DNA of 64,000 bases, from contig NC_087377.1 in assembly GCF_963675165.1 (NCBI RefSeq), positions 2,588,824 to 2,652,823 on the forward strand, given 5' to 3'. The notes under the pieces were generated by a model. That model searched no databases. It was not told the origin of the DNA and was given only the letters and a program-made list of their open reading frames with translations. Shown here one piece after another: positions 10,840 through 22,118 of the stretch (the stretch's first letter is position 1; the number at the start of each line of letters is the position of its first letter). This stretch comes from Halichondria panicea (taxonomy: Eukaryota > Porifera > Demospongiae > Suberitida > Halichondriidae). Both the position numbers and the translations under genes were made by a program.

Positions 10840-11780
10840 GTGAGTGAACATGTAGACTATAACTAACCTGACTACTCTAGTGCCACCTTTCATTGCATAG
10901 ACCACTGCCTGAATGTTGAGAGGAGAGACAGGATGATAATGGACGTACCTTCTATGTAGACCAAACATCCGGACGCACACAATGGCATCGACCAATCAGT
11001 GAACAGGACATACGGCAAAGGTATATGTGCACCTGGGGATTGTTAGGAGGCACTTGACAACTACTTAGCTTATAATTCAGCAGCTTCATAAAATAATGTC
11101 AAGTATCGATCTCTTATAATTACTATTTTATAATCATTACCTATAGCTACTAAAATTAATATAACGCCTTTTAGGACATAATTATAATTACCTCGTAATT
11201 ATTGCATCAATTCTCGTTTGCCTCGAATATACGAATATATAATTCCTATTAATTTAATGTGAAGTTTTTCATTATAGCTAGAGGGCCACTTATGTAAGTG
11301 TGTGCATTGCATTAACTACCGTATAGCGGGTGATTTTTGAGGGGTAAAATATTCGTTATTTCCGTGGGCAAGCTGACCTCCACCCTACATGAAAACAGTT
11401 TACCGGAACGCATGCCAGGCAGTACAGGCAATAACATCAACCGACATTTTTACAGACGAAAATCAACGTTTTCGATTTGTCGCATGGATTTTTACCCCAC
11501 GAGTATTACCCACTATCTATCATCTATCATAATTATTCGAAAGTCTTCAGTCTTAAAAAGTACATTATTTTGACTCTTGTCCATTCCTCATTACACGCGT
11601 TGTGTGGCTTGCATCATTAAATAATGGTATGTGCATTTTCAGAATAGTTTGTTGTACACAGCTTGTCACACACTTTCTAACCCCAAGATGGCTTGTATAA
11701 TAAGATGCACACTCGTCATTTATTTTTGTTACAATATTTTCTTAAGCATTGCCTGTGATCTAATATTGACTTGTGTACAG

Positions 11781-12145
11781 GATCATCCTCAGAGAAGGAT
11801 ACCAGCAATGGAGACCAGCCGATTGTTCTGACTGGAGCGGATATTAATACAATTTGTGAGAGTCTGAAAACTGCCACCTATAATTGGTTTGATTTAGGAT
11901 TGGCTCTCGGAGTGAAGAGTAATGATTTGAAAGACATTGAAGATGAATACCGCCATAACAAACGCCGCCTAATGGAGATGGTGGGCAAGCGTCTTGAAGT
12001 CACTGATCCAGAGCATCCGATGACATGGCCTTACATATGTGAATGTCTAAGGAGGCCTACTGTTGAGCGTAACGATGTAGTTGAGGAAATTGAAGACAAG
12101 TATGTGAGGACAGCAACTGCAGTTGCTCATAGTGCCACCAACTGA
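11781..12145 (+). CDS. Death-domain protein exon, segment b
   Basis: Paralogue of the exon at 3159-3523 with the same ends and TGA stop. About eight residues differ, clustered in the middle helices and mostly charge-changing (for example R to S, E to K, A to E, Q to K and K to E between LGVK and KRLEV). Synonymous differences are few (about four noted). The fold-defining residues are kept: WFDLG, TWPYICE and the final acidic helix. The start is uncertain, as in segment a. It lies 443 bases upstream of ankyrin gene 3. Confidence 0.75.
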
Positions 12146-12588
12146 TCATGAGAACCTGACAAGGTGTGTTTGCACTATTAATGTGAATCTGATCTATATT
12201 TTCATTGCATACAATATTTTGTTGCAGAGCTTATAAGACTCTAGTTGATTGTGCTTCTCATGTTTTCATATAGATATACTGGAAGGGGACAAATGAAGAT
12301 CGCAAGTGAAGAATCATGCAATCAATAATTACAATGACTCTTTGCTGACTGTATACATTATAAAGTATGATCATGAGTTACTGACATTTACAAGGTTGAG
12401 CTGTGAGATTCAATTTCTAGCTTTCTAGTTTAGTGACCCTTTTCCATTGTTCCTGGTACAGGAGTTGCTAGCTTGGAACAAGGCCGCTTTAGAAGACGTA
12501 CGCTTTCCCTGCGGCTTGGAATCGAGGCAGATGGGGTGGGGCCATCTTATTAAAATGGGAGACTGAGAATAAATACTGAGAACTAGAA
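12146..12588. promoter_or_regulatory. Death-domain 3' end and ankyrin leader, segment b
   Basis: Counterpart of 3524-3966 and strongly conserved with it, including the stretch just before the ATG. No defined promoter motif can be assigned. Confidence 0.3.
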
Positions 12589-15192
12589 ATGGCTACTGAA
12601 CAAGACTTAGGGTGAGTGAACATGTAGACTATAATTACTACTCATGGTAGCACCTTGTGATTGCATGGAGGGAGGCTCATTCCATTAGTAGAGTCAGAAT
12701 AGGCTATGAATCATAGTACAGTGTTCCACCAGGCTGATCATCATAATTATTATGATCAGAGGTGAAACACTGTACAGCAAAATGACAGCTGGATATGTGC
12801 ATGGTGTCACTTGTATAAACTATATACACATATCAAGTAATTCTGTATGACTGACCCCCCAACCATCTATTTTGTACAGTAATCAAAACAAGCTAGCTGA
12901 GGACTTATACGAGGCTGTAGACAATGATGACGTCACTAAAGTTAGGTCCCTGTTGGGACAGGGGGCAAACCCCAACCACCAGCTCTACTGGAGTGACGAG
13001 TGGGTGAGTGACGAGTGGGCGGATAAGAGGCCTCCATTACACTGGGCTTGCTGGAGGGGCTACCTTGAGATTGCGAAGAATCTTGTTACCCATGGAGCTC
13101 GTACTGATAAAGGTGGTGGGACGTACAACAAGACTCCACTTCACTATGCGTGCCAGGGAGGTGATAAGGAGATGGTGCAGTACCTGATCCAAGAGCTCAA
13201 ATGTAGCACTGGTAAGCAGTCGTGTATTAATCAAATAATGTTTCTCCGTATCTAAATTTAAACAGTATAAACCCCACTTGGAGTCTGTATCATAGCAACT
13301 GGGTGAGGTTTAACTACCATAATCTCCGCATTCCTCATAAACTCCCTTGCCTTGAGGGAACATAATAATTATGTAGGCCTATAGCGAAAAAATGTTTAGA
13401 GATAAATTTGTGTCAAATTTGCTTATATTTTACATAGTAAGCGATGTACGTACGTTAGTACAGTATTACTTATGCTTTTGCGTATGATATATTTTAAAGT
13501 TGAAAAATTTCGTGATTTGGTTGAATTACTGTACCTGACCATTTTGTTTCTCCGTTCACCATAATATTTTCTATATTAGTATCTGTGTGATAGTTGAACT
13601 CTGTTTCACAACAGATGTGAGGGATAAATATAACATGACTTCTCTTCACTGGGCTTGTGTGAGAGGAAGTAAAGACGTGGTACAGTATCTGGTGGAGGAG
13701 AGGAAGATGGATGTTGGTGAGATTTAGTGTGCTCTTGATAGTCTAGCTCTGTATTTGTTCCCATAGCTTCTCCTACTGTTTGTATTTGCTTCTGCCCAGT
13801 TGATATTAGACACAGATTCTGTGTAACTACCGTATAACGCGAAATTTTCGAGGCACTTATATTTCGTGGATTGGCCTCTAAAAGCATTTCGTTGCATAAT
13901 GTTCGCGGAATGACTGCTTACCGGAAGCCACACCTTTAAATCTTTGCACATTATAGCAGATAATTCTAATTAAATAACAATTTTCGTAGACTTGTAGGAT
14001 TGCTAACCGACGAAATTCGCGAAAATTAAGCCCCTCGAAAATGTTGCGCTATACGGTATTTTGTTTGACTCTGTGTAATGTACAGATGTGAGGGATGATG
14101 AGGAACAGTCACCACTGGACAATGCTATGGAGTGTCTTGATGATTGTGAAGGTTGTGTGGATGTTGCCCTCTACCTGATGAGCCGTGGCTGTGCATGTGG
14201 TGATGAGGACAAAGCCAGGTTACTCTGTGCAGCATGTTCCCTTGGCAAGCTGGGTGTCGTGAAGGAACTGGTTGAGCAACACAAAGTTGACCCCAACAGT
14301 AAGCATTAGTATGTACTTGGTGGAGAAGGCCAACTGTGATATCAGTGAGTACAACACAACCACCATGCAGTGTTATACCTTTGTTTCTACACCCACTCTT
14401 GCTCAGGTGCAACTGACTATGATGGCATTACTCTTCTTGACATTGCTACAATGGAGGGTCACACTGAAATTGCTGACTACCTCAAGTCTCTACCACAACA
14501 ATGTAAGCTCACTAGGATCATGAGTACACAGTGTGGTCCAATACAGCTACTCTCTCTATACAGATGCTGTGACTGGAGACACTGACTCCAGGAGTGACGA
14601 GAATGGACCACCACCAACAAAGAAACGAAAAAGTAACTATTATCTCATGTGCACGTACATCTTAATTCATCTCTCGTCCCCGTCTCTCACACCCACACCA
14701 CACCAACACTTACACACACACACATCCTCCCACACACAGACACACACGCCCAGCAAGTGACTCTGAGAGTGTGTCCTAACTGTAAGGAGAGGTGTCACAT
14801 CCGCTGCAAGAAATGTCCCGAATGTGAGCACGAGTTCCCTCCTTCCAGTAAGAGCAGGGCCAAACCCGACCAGGATATTGTGAAAAACCCTTCAAACCTA
14901 CTGCAGATACTACAGAAAAAGGTCACTACACAGTACCAAGAGTATATTAGGCATATGCGGAGAGTAACGTGACTTCCTGTATCTTTCATGGGCTTGGAAT
15001 TTGCACACTGACCAATCCAAGTGTGGGTGATGTAATCTATCAAGAAAGTAAATTCCAAGTTTGTGACAGATACAGGAAGTCACGTTACTCTCCGCATACA
15101 TCTGATGTACAGTATTGTGACAGTACATACTTTAAACTGTATTGTACAGCCTTAAAAAATATTAATTTCATCACATCAAACAACCCCCCCCC

Positions 15193-15239
<47 letters not shown>

Positions 15240-15386
15240 CTATCTATTTGTTTCGACTAATGCCTGTTGCTAATTCTAAGAACCAAAATTTGAGGTTAAT
15301 GTTTGTTGTATGCTTGCTTCAGTTTATTAATAACCACATAGAAGAACCCACATTCCCCAACCCCACTTATCAACTACATGTACCAC

Positions 15387-15473
<87 letters not shown>

Positions 15474-16654
15474 CTATCTTGACTAATGCCTGTTGCTAAT
15501 TCTGAGAACCAAGATTTGAGGTTAATGTTTGTTGTATGCTTGCTTCAGTTTAACCACATAGAAGAACCCACATTCCCCAACCCCACTATCAACTACATGT
15601 ACCACAAAACCTGACCCAGACAATACAGGGTTGTACTTTATACCTAAGCCCCCCTCAGAAGTTTTCTTTTTTAAAAGCCAACTTGAAGTATCACAGCAAC
15701 CAATATCAAGTCCAAGTTAGAAGATAAGTCTTATAACTCATGTTAGCTTGACCTCAACGTTTTACAGCTTTACAATAATTATTCAGCATGGCCCCAATGT
15801 GAACACATGACACGCCCAGTCGCTCATGCCACACCTAATTTAATTTTCACACATCAAACAACCCCCCCCCCCACACACACACACACACACAGGTTGACCA
15901 ATTGTCTCTGTTAGGATTTGACATTGTCGTACTAGTGCACAGAGATTCAAGCAAATCACATGACACGCCCAGTCGCTCACGCCACACCTACAGGAAGTTT
16001 GTGACCCCCGGACTGGCCGAGAGCTTTGTTGAATCTCCTCTGGTGTACGGCAGTTGGAAAGATTTCTGTAGTTCTGACAAGACCTCAACTGGACACGCTC
16101 AGAAATCCAAGAACCCACGAAAGAAAAAAGGAGTACAAACGAATACTACTACTACCACTCAGGAAGGGGACAGATCACATGATACGAGTGGAGTTTCGCA
16201 TGATCAAGACAATGTATCTCAAGACAGCAATGGTCCCAATACTCAATCACAAGCAGCACCAACCTCTACTGACTTGACACCACTCTGGAATACAATATCT
16301 TCTCTTCGTCAGCAAATCGATTCCATGCAATCCAGTTTAAATGGCCCGCCCACTCACACGTACCCTCAACACATGTACCCCACAGCTACTGGTCTAATGA
16401 ACACAGGGCAATCGACCTTTGTACCCGGGGGTGGTCCATTCAACACACCACTCCCCAACCATTTCACTGGACCTTCTTCACACAACTCAATGCTGGGACA
16501 GTCATCACGATTTAATCTGAATCCCATGTCCTTCCCAATGTTTCCATTTTCACCTGCTCCAGCAAATTATCGTTTCCCTTCACCGATTACACCGTTAGAG
16601 TCGTCTAGGCAACCAATGAACTCTGACCCAAACACTGACTCAATAGATCCGTGA
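12589..16654 (+). CDS. ankyrin-repeat / zinc-ribbon-like protein, segment b (gene 3)
   Basis: Exons 12589-12611, 12880-13211, 13615-13716, 14086-14298, 14407-14502, 14564-14632 and 14740-14972 join in frame to 355 residues. The layout matches gene 2: ankyrin repeats to about residue 255, the basic stretch PPPTKKRK (271-278), and a cysteine ribbon at 290-307 with all six cysteines. Exon 2 has an internal in-frame repeat of SDEWV/SDEW. The final exon reads past the position where gene 2 stops and ends at a TGA inside a fold-back element (14954-15098). A donor at 14922 would instead join the 762-base open tail exon 15893-16654 (592 residues in all), which is the more gene-like 3' end. The tail is Ser/Thr/Gln-rich and unrecognised. 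AATAAA at 16785 and 16950 are candidate polyadenylation signals. Confidence 0.8.
12717..12776. repeat. short inverted repeat in intron 1 of gene 3
   Basis: GTACAGTGTTCCACC pairs with GGTGAAACACTGTAC around an AT-rich centre (ATAATTATTAT). Only the right arm is present in segment a (near 4090-4112), so the left arm was either gained in b or lost in a. Confidence 0.6.
13828..14058. mobile_element. 231-base MITE with TACCGTATA termini
   Basis: Left end TACCGTATAACGCGAAATTT and right end in inverted form ATGTTGCGCTATACGGTA. It lies in intron 3 of ankyrin gene 3. Segment a has only a remnant of its right end at about 5060-5107, suggesting deletion in a or a separate short insertion. Confidence 0.75.
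14954..15098. mobile_element. fold-back MITE, partly deleted copy
   Basis: Same termini as the element at 5997-6177 (TATGCGGAGAGTAACG and its inverse), but the inner half of the right arm is missing. The short-form stop codon of ankyrin gene 3 lies inside it. Confidence 0.8.
15183..15611. repeat. (CA)n runs with duplicated spacer
   Basis: C-run plus CA repeat (15183-15236), then a spacer of about 150 bases, a second CA run (about 15390-15471), and the spacer again (about 15471-15611, with small deletions). The spacer carries GACTAATGCCTGTTGCTAAT in both copies. Replication slippage or unequal crossing at the CA tracts would explain it. Confidence 0.85.
15612..15892. other. spacer before tail exon, with C-run and (CA)n at 15862-15891
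   Basis: Unique sequence followed by a fragment repeating part of the tail exon (ACACGCCCAGTCGCTCATGC near 15810, compare 15964), then a C-run and about 19 bases of CA ending in the CAG acceptor at 15892. Confidence 0.55.
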
Positions 16655-17019
16655 ACTTTGCAATAGAATTTGAAGTTATAAAGTCATGTACGTTGTAAAA
16701 AATAATTATGCTGTAATTATTTGTTCTGTGCGTACTATACTATAAAATACTTGAATCAATTAAATGACTGTGTATCAATTACATAATAAATAGAAAGTGC
16801 TCCCATGGCCATGCATGCGCACATGTATAATTTCGAATTCAAAGAAGGGTATACGAATACGTATACATGTAGTTGTACTATTTCACTGGGATAAAGTTTT
16901 ATTCGTATACAGGTACAGCAGCAAATTTAAAAGATATAAAAACTTGCACAATAAAGTATTCCGACTAAACAGTACACTATAATTATACTACAACTGCATG
17001 TCCATTGCTGCGTATAGAT
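16655..17019. promoter_or_regulatory. overlapping 3' ends of convergent genes
   Basis: + strand AATAAA occurs at 16785-16790 and 16950-16955. The - strand AATAAA (TTTATT read on +) is at 16898-16903, 117 bases past the hydrolase stop. Transcripts ending at these sites would overlap as antisense 3' UTRs. Confidence 0.45.
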
Positions 17020-20000
17020 TTAGTCAGGTGACATGATAAGTATCCATGTGATACTCTTGGGGTCCATGGTGACAGTCACCACCGCGTTGTAGCCTCTATC
17101 CAACCCATACACTGCCCCCGGACTCTGTCCCTCAGGCAACACGAGTGCTTTGTCAGACAGGCCAGTGTAGTACAGTGGTAGACTGATGTTGCGTGTTATG
17201 GCCACTGGAGTGGGGTTGAATATCATGGCTAGACCGCGGTGGTCAAGGTGAGGATTCACGTGCAGCACACAGTCGTAATCTGTGCATGCGTGCAGGGAGA
17301 ATGTGTATAGCAATACATCATTTACATCAAACTTTTTTAGCTACGCTATAATAATTATTATGATAAGTTGAAAAACATGTGACTCTATAGACAGATATAA
17401 TTATGTACAGCATGTAATTTTCGTTGGTGAAAATGTTCGTATTCATGAACTATAATTAATTTTTATACCCATATAAATATTCTGTATTTTTGTAGAGCTG
17501 ACGTCGAGCCTATTGCATGCGGTAGAATCATTTCGTAGTTTTAGTTTTCAATACGACAATTTCCACCATACGAAAATACCACGCTAGATATTTATACGGT
17601 ACATAATTAATCACTTCTGTTCCCTAGCTCCCATGCACACACCTTGCATGTCTGGTCTCCTCACATGGACTATGTCACTGATCAGAATGTCACGATAGGT
17701 CTTGTAGAAACCCACCCACTTCTTCACCAACTGCATAGTTGCATCAGTGTCATACAACCTGCAAGCATGCAGGGAGACCATTAAACCAGACGGTGCATGC
17801 ATTAGATGTAAAAAATTATGTGTGGTTTTTGACGTAAGTGCGTGACTATCGTGGCAACTATCAGGAAAAAACGCACGTTTGCTACAATAGTCACGCACTC
17901 AGCGTGAAAACCATGCACACATCATTTTATATATCCTTACTTTATACACATACCTGGGGCCACGATAACAAGCTGCAACTCCGTAACCAAGGTATTGAGC
18001 CAACGCCCACTCATACTCCACTAGGTGCTCAGACAGTGGCTCAAACTGAGCAGCAGAACCACCTGTTAGTATGTGGAGGGGGCGGATACATTATAATTAT
18101 ATAGATTATATATAGCTAATGTGGAACGGAATATGGATAACAAAATTGAAAGCAGACATTGAAAGCTTAGAAAGAGACCTTTTTCAAATAATGTTGTGGC
18201 CAGAAATTAAGGATTAATTAATTAAGCGCCTCAAAATTTAAGCGCTATATTTGTATACAGCATGGTATAATCATTACCCTAACATACATACATACCTCCG
18301 TGATACACGACCAGTGGTACAAACATCCATCCCTGGGTGGGTATGTAATGGTAGGTATCATCATACATCCCCTGTCTGCTCACACTGAGGTCCTCCCAGC
18401 GAGGCAGGCTGTACTGGTTCTCATTATAACTGGAGCAAGAGGGACAAGTATTCAGCATGCATGCATGGTGAGAGGAGAATGCATGGACAATGCAAACAAA
18501 CAAATTACTGCATAGACCTAATAAATGATGTACACTGACTATAATAATTATTGCAACGTTCTTATACACACAAGAAATAGTGATAAAAATGATGTCCATC
18601 TCATGCACTCAAAGTTAACTATAATTATAGAGGGGGGGGACAAGTAAATAATAGCCTGGAACTAACACTACATCAGGTACACTAACTATACAGTACTGCA
18701 ACGTTCGTAACACAAAAAGCGAGCGATGATCTGAGCACACCACGTACATACATACATGTACTGATTATTGTATAGCTCTATCAAAGAGCTGCTGAATGCA
18801 TCTTTAGCTTCGAATTCGGACATTTCTAACACAAGTTATGGATATTAAACTAAAAATTGGGCCCAAAATAAATCGCCGATCAAAACGTATGCTATATATA
18901 TACTATTGAATTGCAATGCATCTCCTCCCCATACAAACAACACATGCAGACATTAATTATATCTCACCCCATTCCAGACTTGCTTCCTCCCCAATAGAAA
19001 TAGTTGTCAGGTTGGTTGATAAACACGTTCTTTGCTCGTAGCTCAGAATAGAGCTGTGCTTGTAGTCGTGTCTGCCAGTACACGGAGTCACTGGCAGAGG
19101 TGTGGTGGGTGTGGTTAGTTGAGCCGCACATTGCACCTCCATATGGTCCATCTGTCTCAAGCATAGAGAGACCAGTTTGGTTGATGAAAGTGAAGATGAT
19201 GTCATTAATCTTGTCATACCTATACAATGAACAAATACACTAGCTATAATTATTATGACTGTATTTAGAGAGCACACGCACATTAATTTTGCCCTCAAAA
19301 CCAAAGCAATCTATGTTGTGGCACTATCAACTAAGTGCAACTTGATTAGCTCCGAAAAAAAGCCCATTTCAGAAAAATTCCCTATAATAGAAAATGGAAC
19401 ACACTGTAACAAAAGCAATGATGTATTGTTTATTATAACGTAGTAACAACAGCTGATATAGTTTCACTCACCATCCAGAAGCGAAGCAAGCATCCTGTGT
19501 TAGTTGTCCTGATTGTGGGTTGACTACGTCCCACTGGTCCCCCACGTTCCCCCCATATCCCCCGTGACCCCGATCAAGGTCTATCAGATCATACCTGTGT
19601 GTGTGTTGTGTGTGTGTATGGTGCATGTGACAGTGTGCATAATTAAAAAAATAAAAAATAATGGTCCCAAGATACTGTAAAGTTGTCTAATACGCACATG
19701 TGATACTGATAGGGTGAAAGAAAACTGAGAGTGAAAGGAAGGGGAAGAAAGATGATATAGTGCATGTGGAAGAAAGGGGGAGAGAGTGGGAAACAATGAA
19801 AGAAAGAGAGCGGAGGGATAGTGGGAAACAAAGAAAGAAAGAGAGCGGAGGGATAGTGGGAAACAAAGAAAGAAAGAGAGTGGAGGGATAGTGGGAAACA
19901 AAGAAAGAAAGAGAGTGGAGGGATAGTGGGAAACAAAGAAAGAAAGAGAGTGGAGGGATAGTGGGAAACAAAGAAAGAAAGAGAGTGGAGGGATAGTGGG

Positions 20001-22118
20001 AAGAGAGGGCAGGGCGCTCCAGCTAATCAACATACAAAAGTACATACACTTACCCTCCAACTTCAATTCCTTGTGACTTTGCATACTGAATATCTGCAGT
20101 GATAGCGTCGATATTAGTCTTGTCCATATCCTCCAGTTTGAAACCAGAACCAAAACTGTAAATATACATCTCAAAACCAACTGCAACCATTTGATCAATA
20201 GACTTCTTAAAACCGGTTTTACTGGAATCTGTTCCGTGGAAAAATATTGGATTTTCTTGTGTTTGTGGTGCCAACAATCTCGTCATTTTGTGCCGACTCA
20301 GCGCAATCCTCTCGCGATCATAAGAATCCGTAACAAGTTCCAAAACTTTATAAGTATCAAATTGTGATAGCAGTGCTGAATTTATTTTTGAGGATTTCGA
20401 AGTGGTTGCAATTTCTACACCTGGTCCGAATGTGTAGGTACAATTGAGAACAGGTTCATCTGCCCCAGGGCTAACGCTACTGCCAGCTGCATCCATACCC
20501 CACTGCACTAGGCCACCGTGAGGCACGTTTGCTTCAACATAGAGCCATGATTCTGTTAGGGCTGATGTGTCGTGCTCCCAAGGCTGGGCCTGGGGCGATA
20601 AACTCAATGGAACGTACGGTTTTTGAGTACCGATGTATTCGATAACAGTCCGGTCCACTGTAACCGAAGTACTTGCTGCATTTTGAACTGTTAGCCATTT
20701 TGCTAAAATAGGTACACCCACATACATCTCGTAGTTCACTGTAACAATTATATTTGCATGAGAAGGTTTCTTCACATCTGCAGGAGGTTTGAAATTAAGC
20801 GATAGAGTCATTCCTTTAGGAGGCCAGCTAGCATCTGTTGGGGAATGCCTCAGTCCAGGTTCCCAATGAAATGGTGCAACTGGAGGGGTCTTGGTGTAGC
20901 CAGTGTACACAAAAGAGGACTGCAGTACAGTCAGTGTAGAGGTGTTCATGTAAGCGTGAGGTAGGGGGGAGAATAGACCTCCTATTGGGTAATCAATACC
21001 GTCTAGCGTTACGTAGCCCTCGGGAAAGATTGTGCGTAGTATGGGCTGTTGTTTTGTTTCACTGCGATAGTCGATTGTCCCGAAGGCAGGGGAGGTTGTA
21101 AAGATGCGAGAGATGAGTGTGTTACTGAGTGTGAGTTGATCTCCAGTCACAGTTAGTGTGACCTAATGATAGATAGAGAGAGTGGATCAACCGATGTATA
21201 TATGCCTGGTACAGGTTATAGTTATACCTGAAAGCAACCAATGCATATATATGCAGGCGTATACACGCCTGCATATAGCCGTAGATATAATAGCCTGTAC
21301 TAGCTGTAGAGTTATACCTGCATGCATGCATGCATGAAAGCAGGTGCAGTTCCTGATGATCGAGTGTAATGCAATAGCTGATATAAGGGCATGCACCATA
21401 TATTGTAACAGCTTTGAATTGGATCTTCCCAACACAATAATTATGGCCCGGTATCCATTGTACTTATATTATAGTATTGTCCATGTACTCCTTCGAGCTG
21501 GCAGACATAATGTTCTTTGTTAACTCATTTAAAAACAAAACTAATCGCTTCTGCATTACTGATTTCGTCTCAATATCCTGTTCTAACACAAGGTCATCTG
21601 ACAAGCTCACCCTCCGACACACCAGATCAAGCCACAATCAACACCGTCATTTCTATTTTAACCGTCTGCCCAGACTGTGGAACTGCCTACCGGCCATTGA
21701 CATGTCTCTATCATCCCGATGCATAAAGACACTGATCAAGCGATTTCTATGGTCCCACTTTGTAACTCATTTCGACCCCTACAACATAATATGTTCCTTT
21801 TATTTTCTCTGTCCCTGCAGTAGATGCTCCACAATGCATATGATTAGTGTTCATTTGTGAATCACTTGTTCTCTATAATCTATCTCACACGGCAATCTGA
21901 CTAGTTTCAGATTAGCCTTCAGCTGTACACTCACTATATTGTCCTGTTTTTTTGTAATCACCTGTATGTATGCTGAGAAACCATAATTATTATTATTATT
22001 ATATTGTATCTACCTCATCTTTAATGCTGTTGATGAGCCAGTCCCTTGTGTCAGTGGAGTGGGTCTTTACCACCATGCAAAGCAGCGCACATGCAAGGAG
22101 TAACTGTACAGCCTCCAT
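17020..22118 (-). CDS. secreted glycoside-hydrolase-like protein (alpha-galactosidase-like TIM barrel, family uncertain)
   Basis: Eight exons in transcription order are 22014-22118, 20054-21162, 19472-19594, 18968-19219, 18296-18429, 17954-18062, 17643-17758 and 17020-17279. All join in matching phases to 735 residues. Residues 1-21 form a signal peptide (LLLACALLCMVV core). Residues about 36-350 look like a beta-rich N-terminal domain. From about 375 (VGFEMYIYSFG, then GIEVGGYDLIDLD) to about 645 the pattern fits a TIM-barrel hydrolase. LETDGPYGG at 466-474 offers D469 as a candidate catalytic acid, followed by NQPDNYF and LPRWEDLSVSRQ. The C-terminal 85 residues (GLAMIFNPTP, LPLYYTGL) resemble the terminal beta domain of such enzymes. 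The clan is my inference from motif style; substrate unknown. Expected site is secreted or lysosomal. Confidence 0.8.
17811..17929. mobile_element. fold-back MITE in hydrolase intron, segment b
   Basis: Counterpart of 8367-8479 with the inner arms TGCGTGACTATCGT and ACAATAGTCACGCA conserved. Confidence 0.65.
19782..20001. repeat. 35-base minisatellite, about six units
   Basis: The unit GGAGGGATAGTGGGAAACAA plus AGAAAGAAAGAGAGT repeats almost exactly in the hydrolase intron between its second and third exons. Read on the other strand it gives a spurious Ser/Phe/Pro-rich frame. Confidence 0.95.
21245..21280. repeat. perfect short palindrome
   Basis: TATATGCAGGCGTATA is followed by its near-exact inverse CACGCCTGCATATA, in the first intron of the hydrolase gene. 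It could form a cruciform; function unknown. Confidence 0.6.
21477..21860 (+). pseudogene. 3' fragment of a non-LTR retrotransposon reverse transcriptase
   Basis: The frame shows the conserved C-terminal pattern of LINE-type polyproteins: FELADIMFFVNSFK, NTRSS, HFYFNRLPRLWNCLPAIDMS, and a final Cys-rich CPCSRC. It is 5' truncated and lies in intron 1 of the hydrolase gene on the opposite strand. The related fragment at 26518-27013 shares the same motifs in the same order. The annotation is by motif pattern only. Confidence 0.75.

Larger units (their letters stand above)
10262..19530. repeat. segmental duplication, segment b (copy 1)
   Basis: This is the paralogous partner of segment a. It carries the second Death-domain gene, the second ankyrin/zinc-ribbon gene and the 3' two thirds of the intact hydrolase gene, whose 5' exons continue to 22118. 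It has extra insertions relative to a: a TIR element at 13828-14058 and a duplicated 3' spacer at 15236-15611. Confidence 0.9.

Noticed and set aside
19584-20198. 204-residue Ser/Phe/Pro-rich frame on the - strand
   Set aside because: It reads through the 35-base minisatellite and an intron of the hydrolase gene; its first part is only an out-of-frame piece of the true exon.
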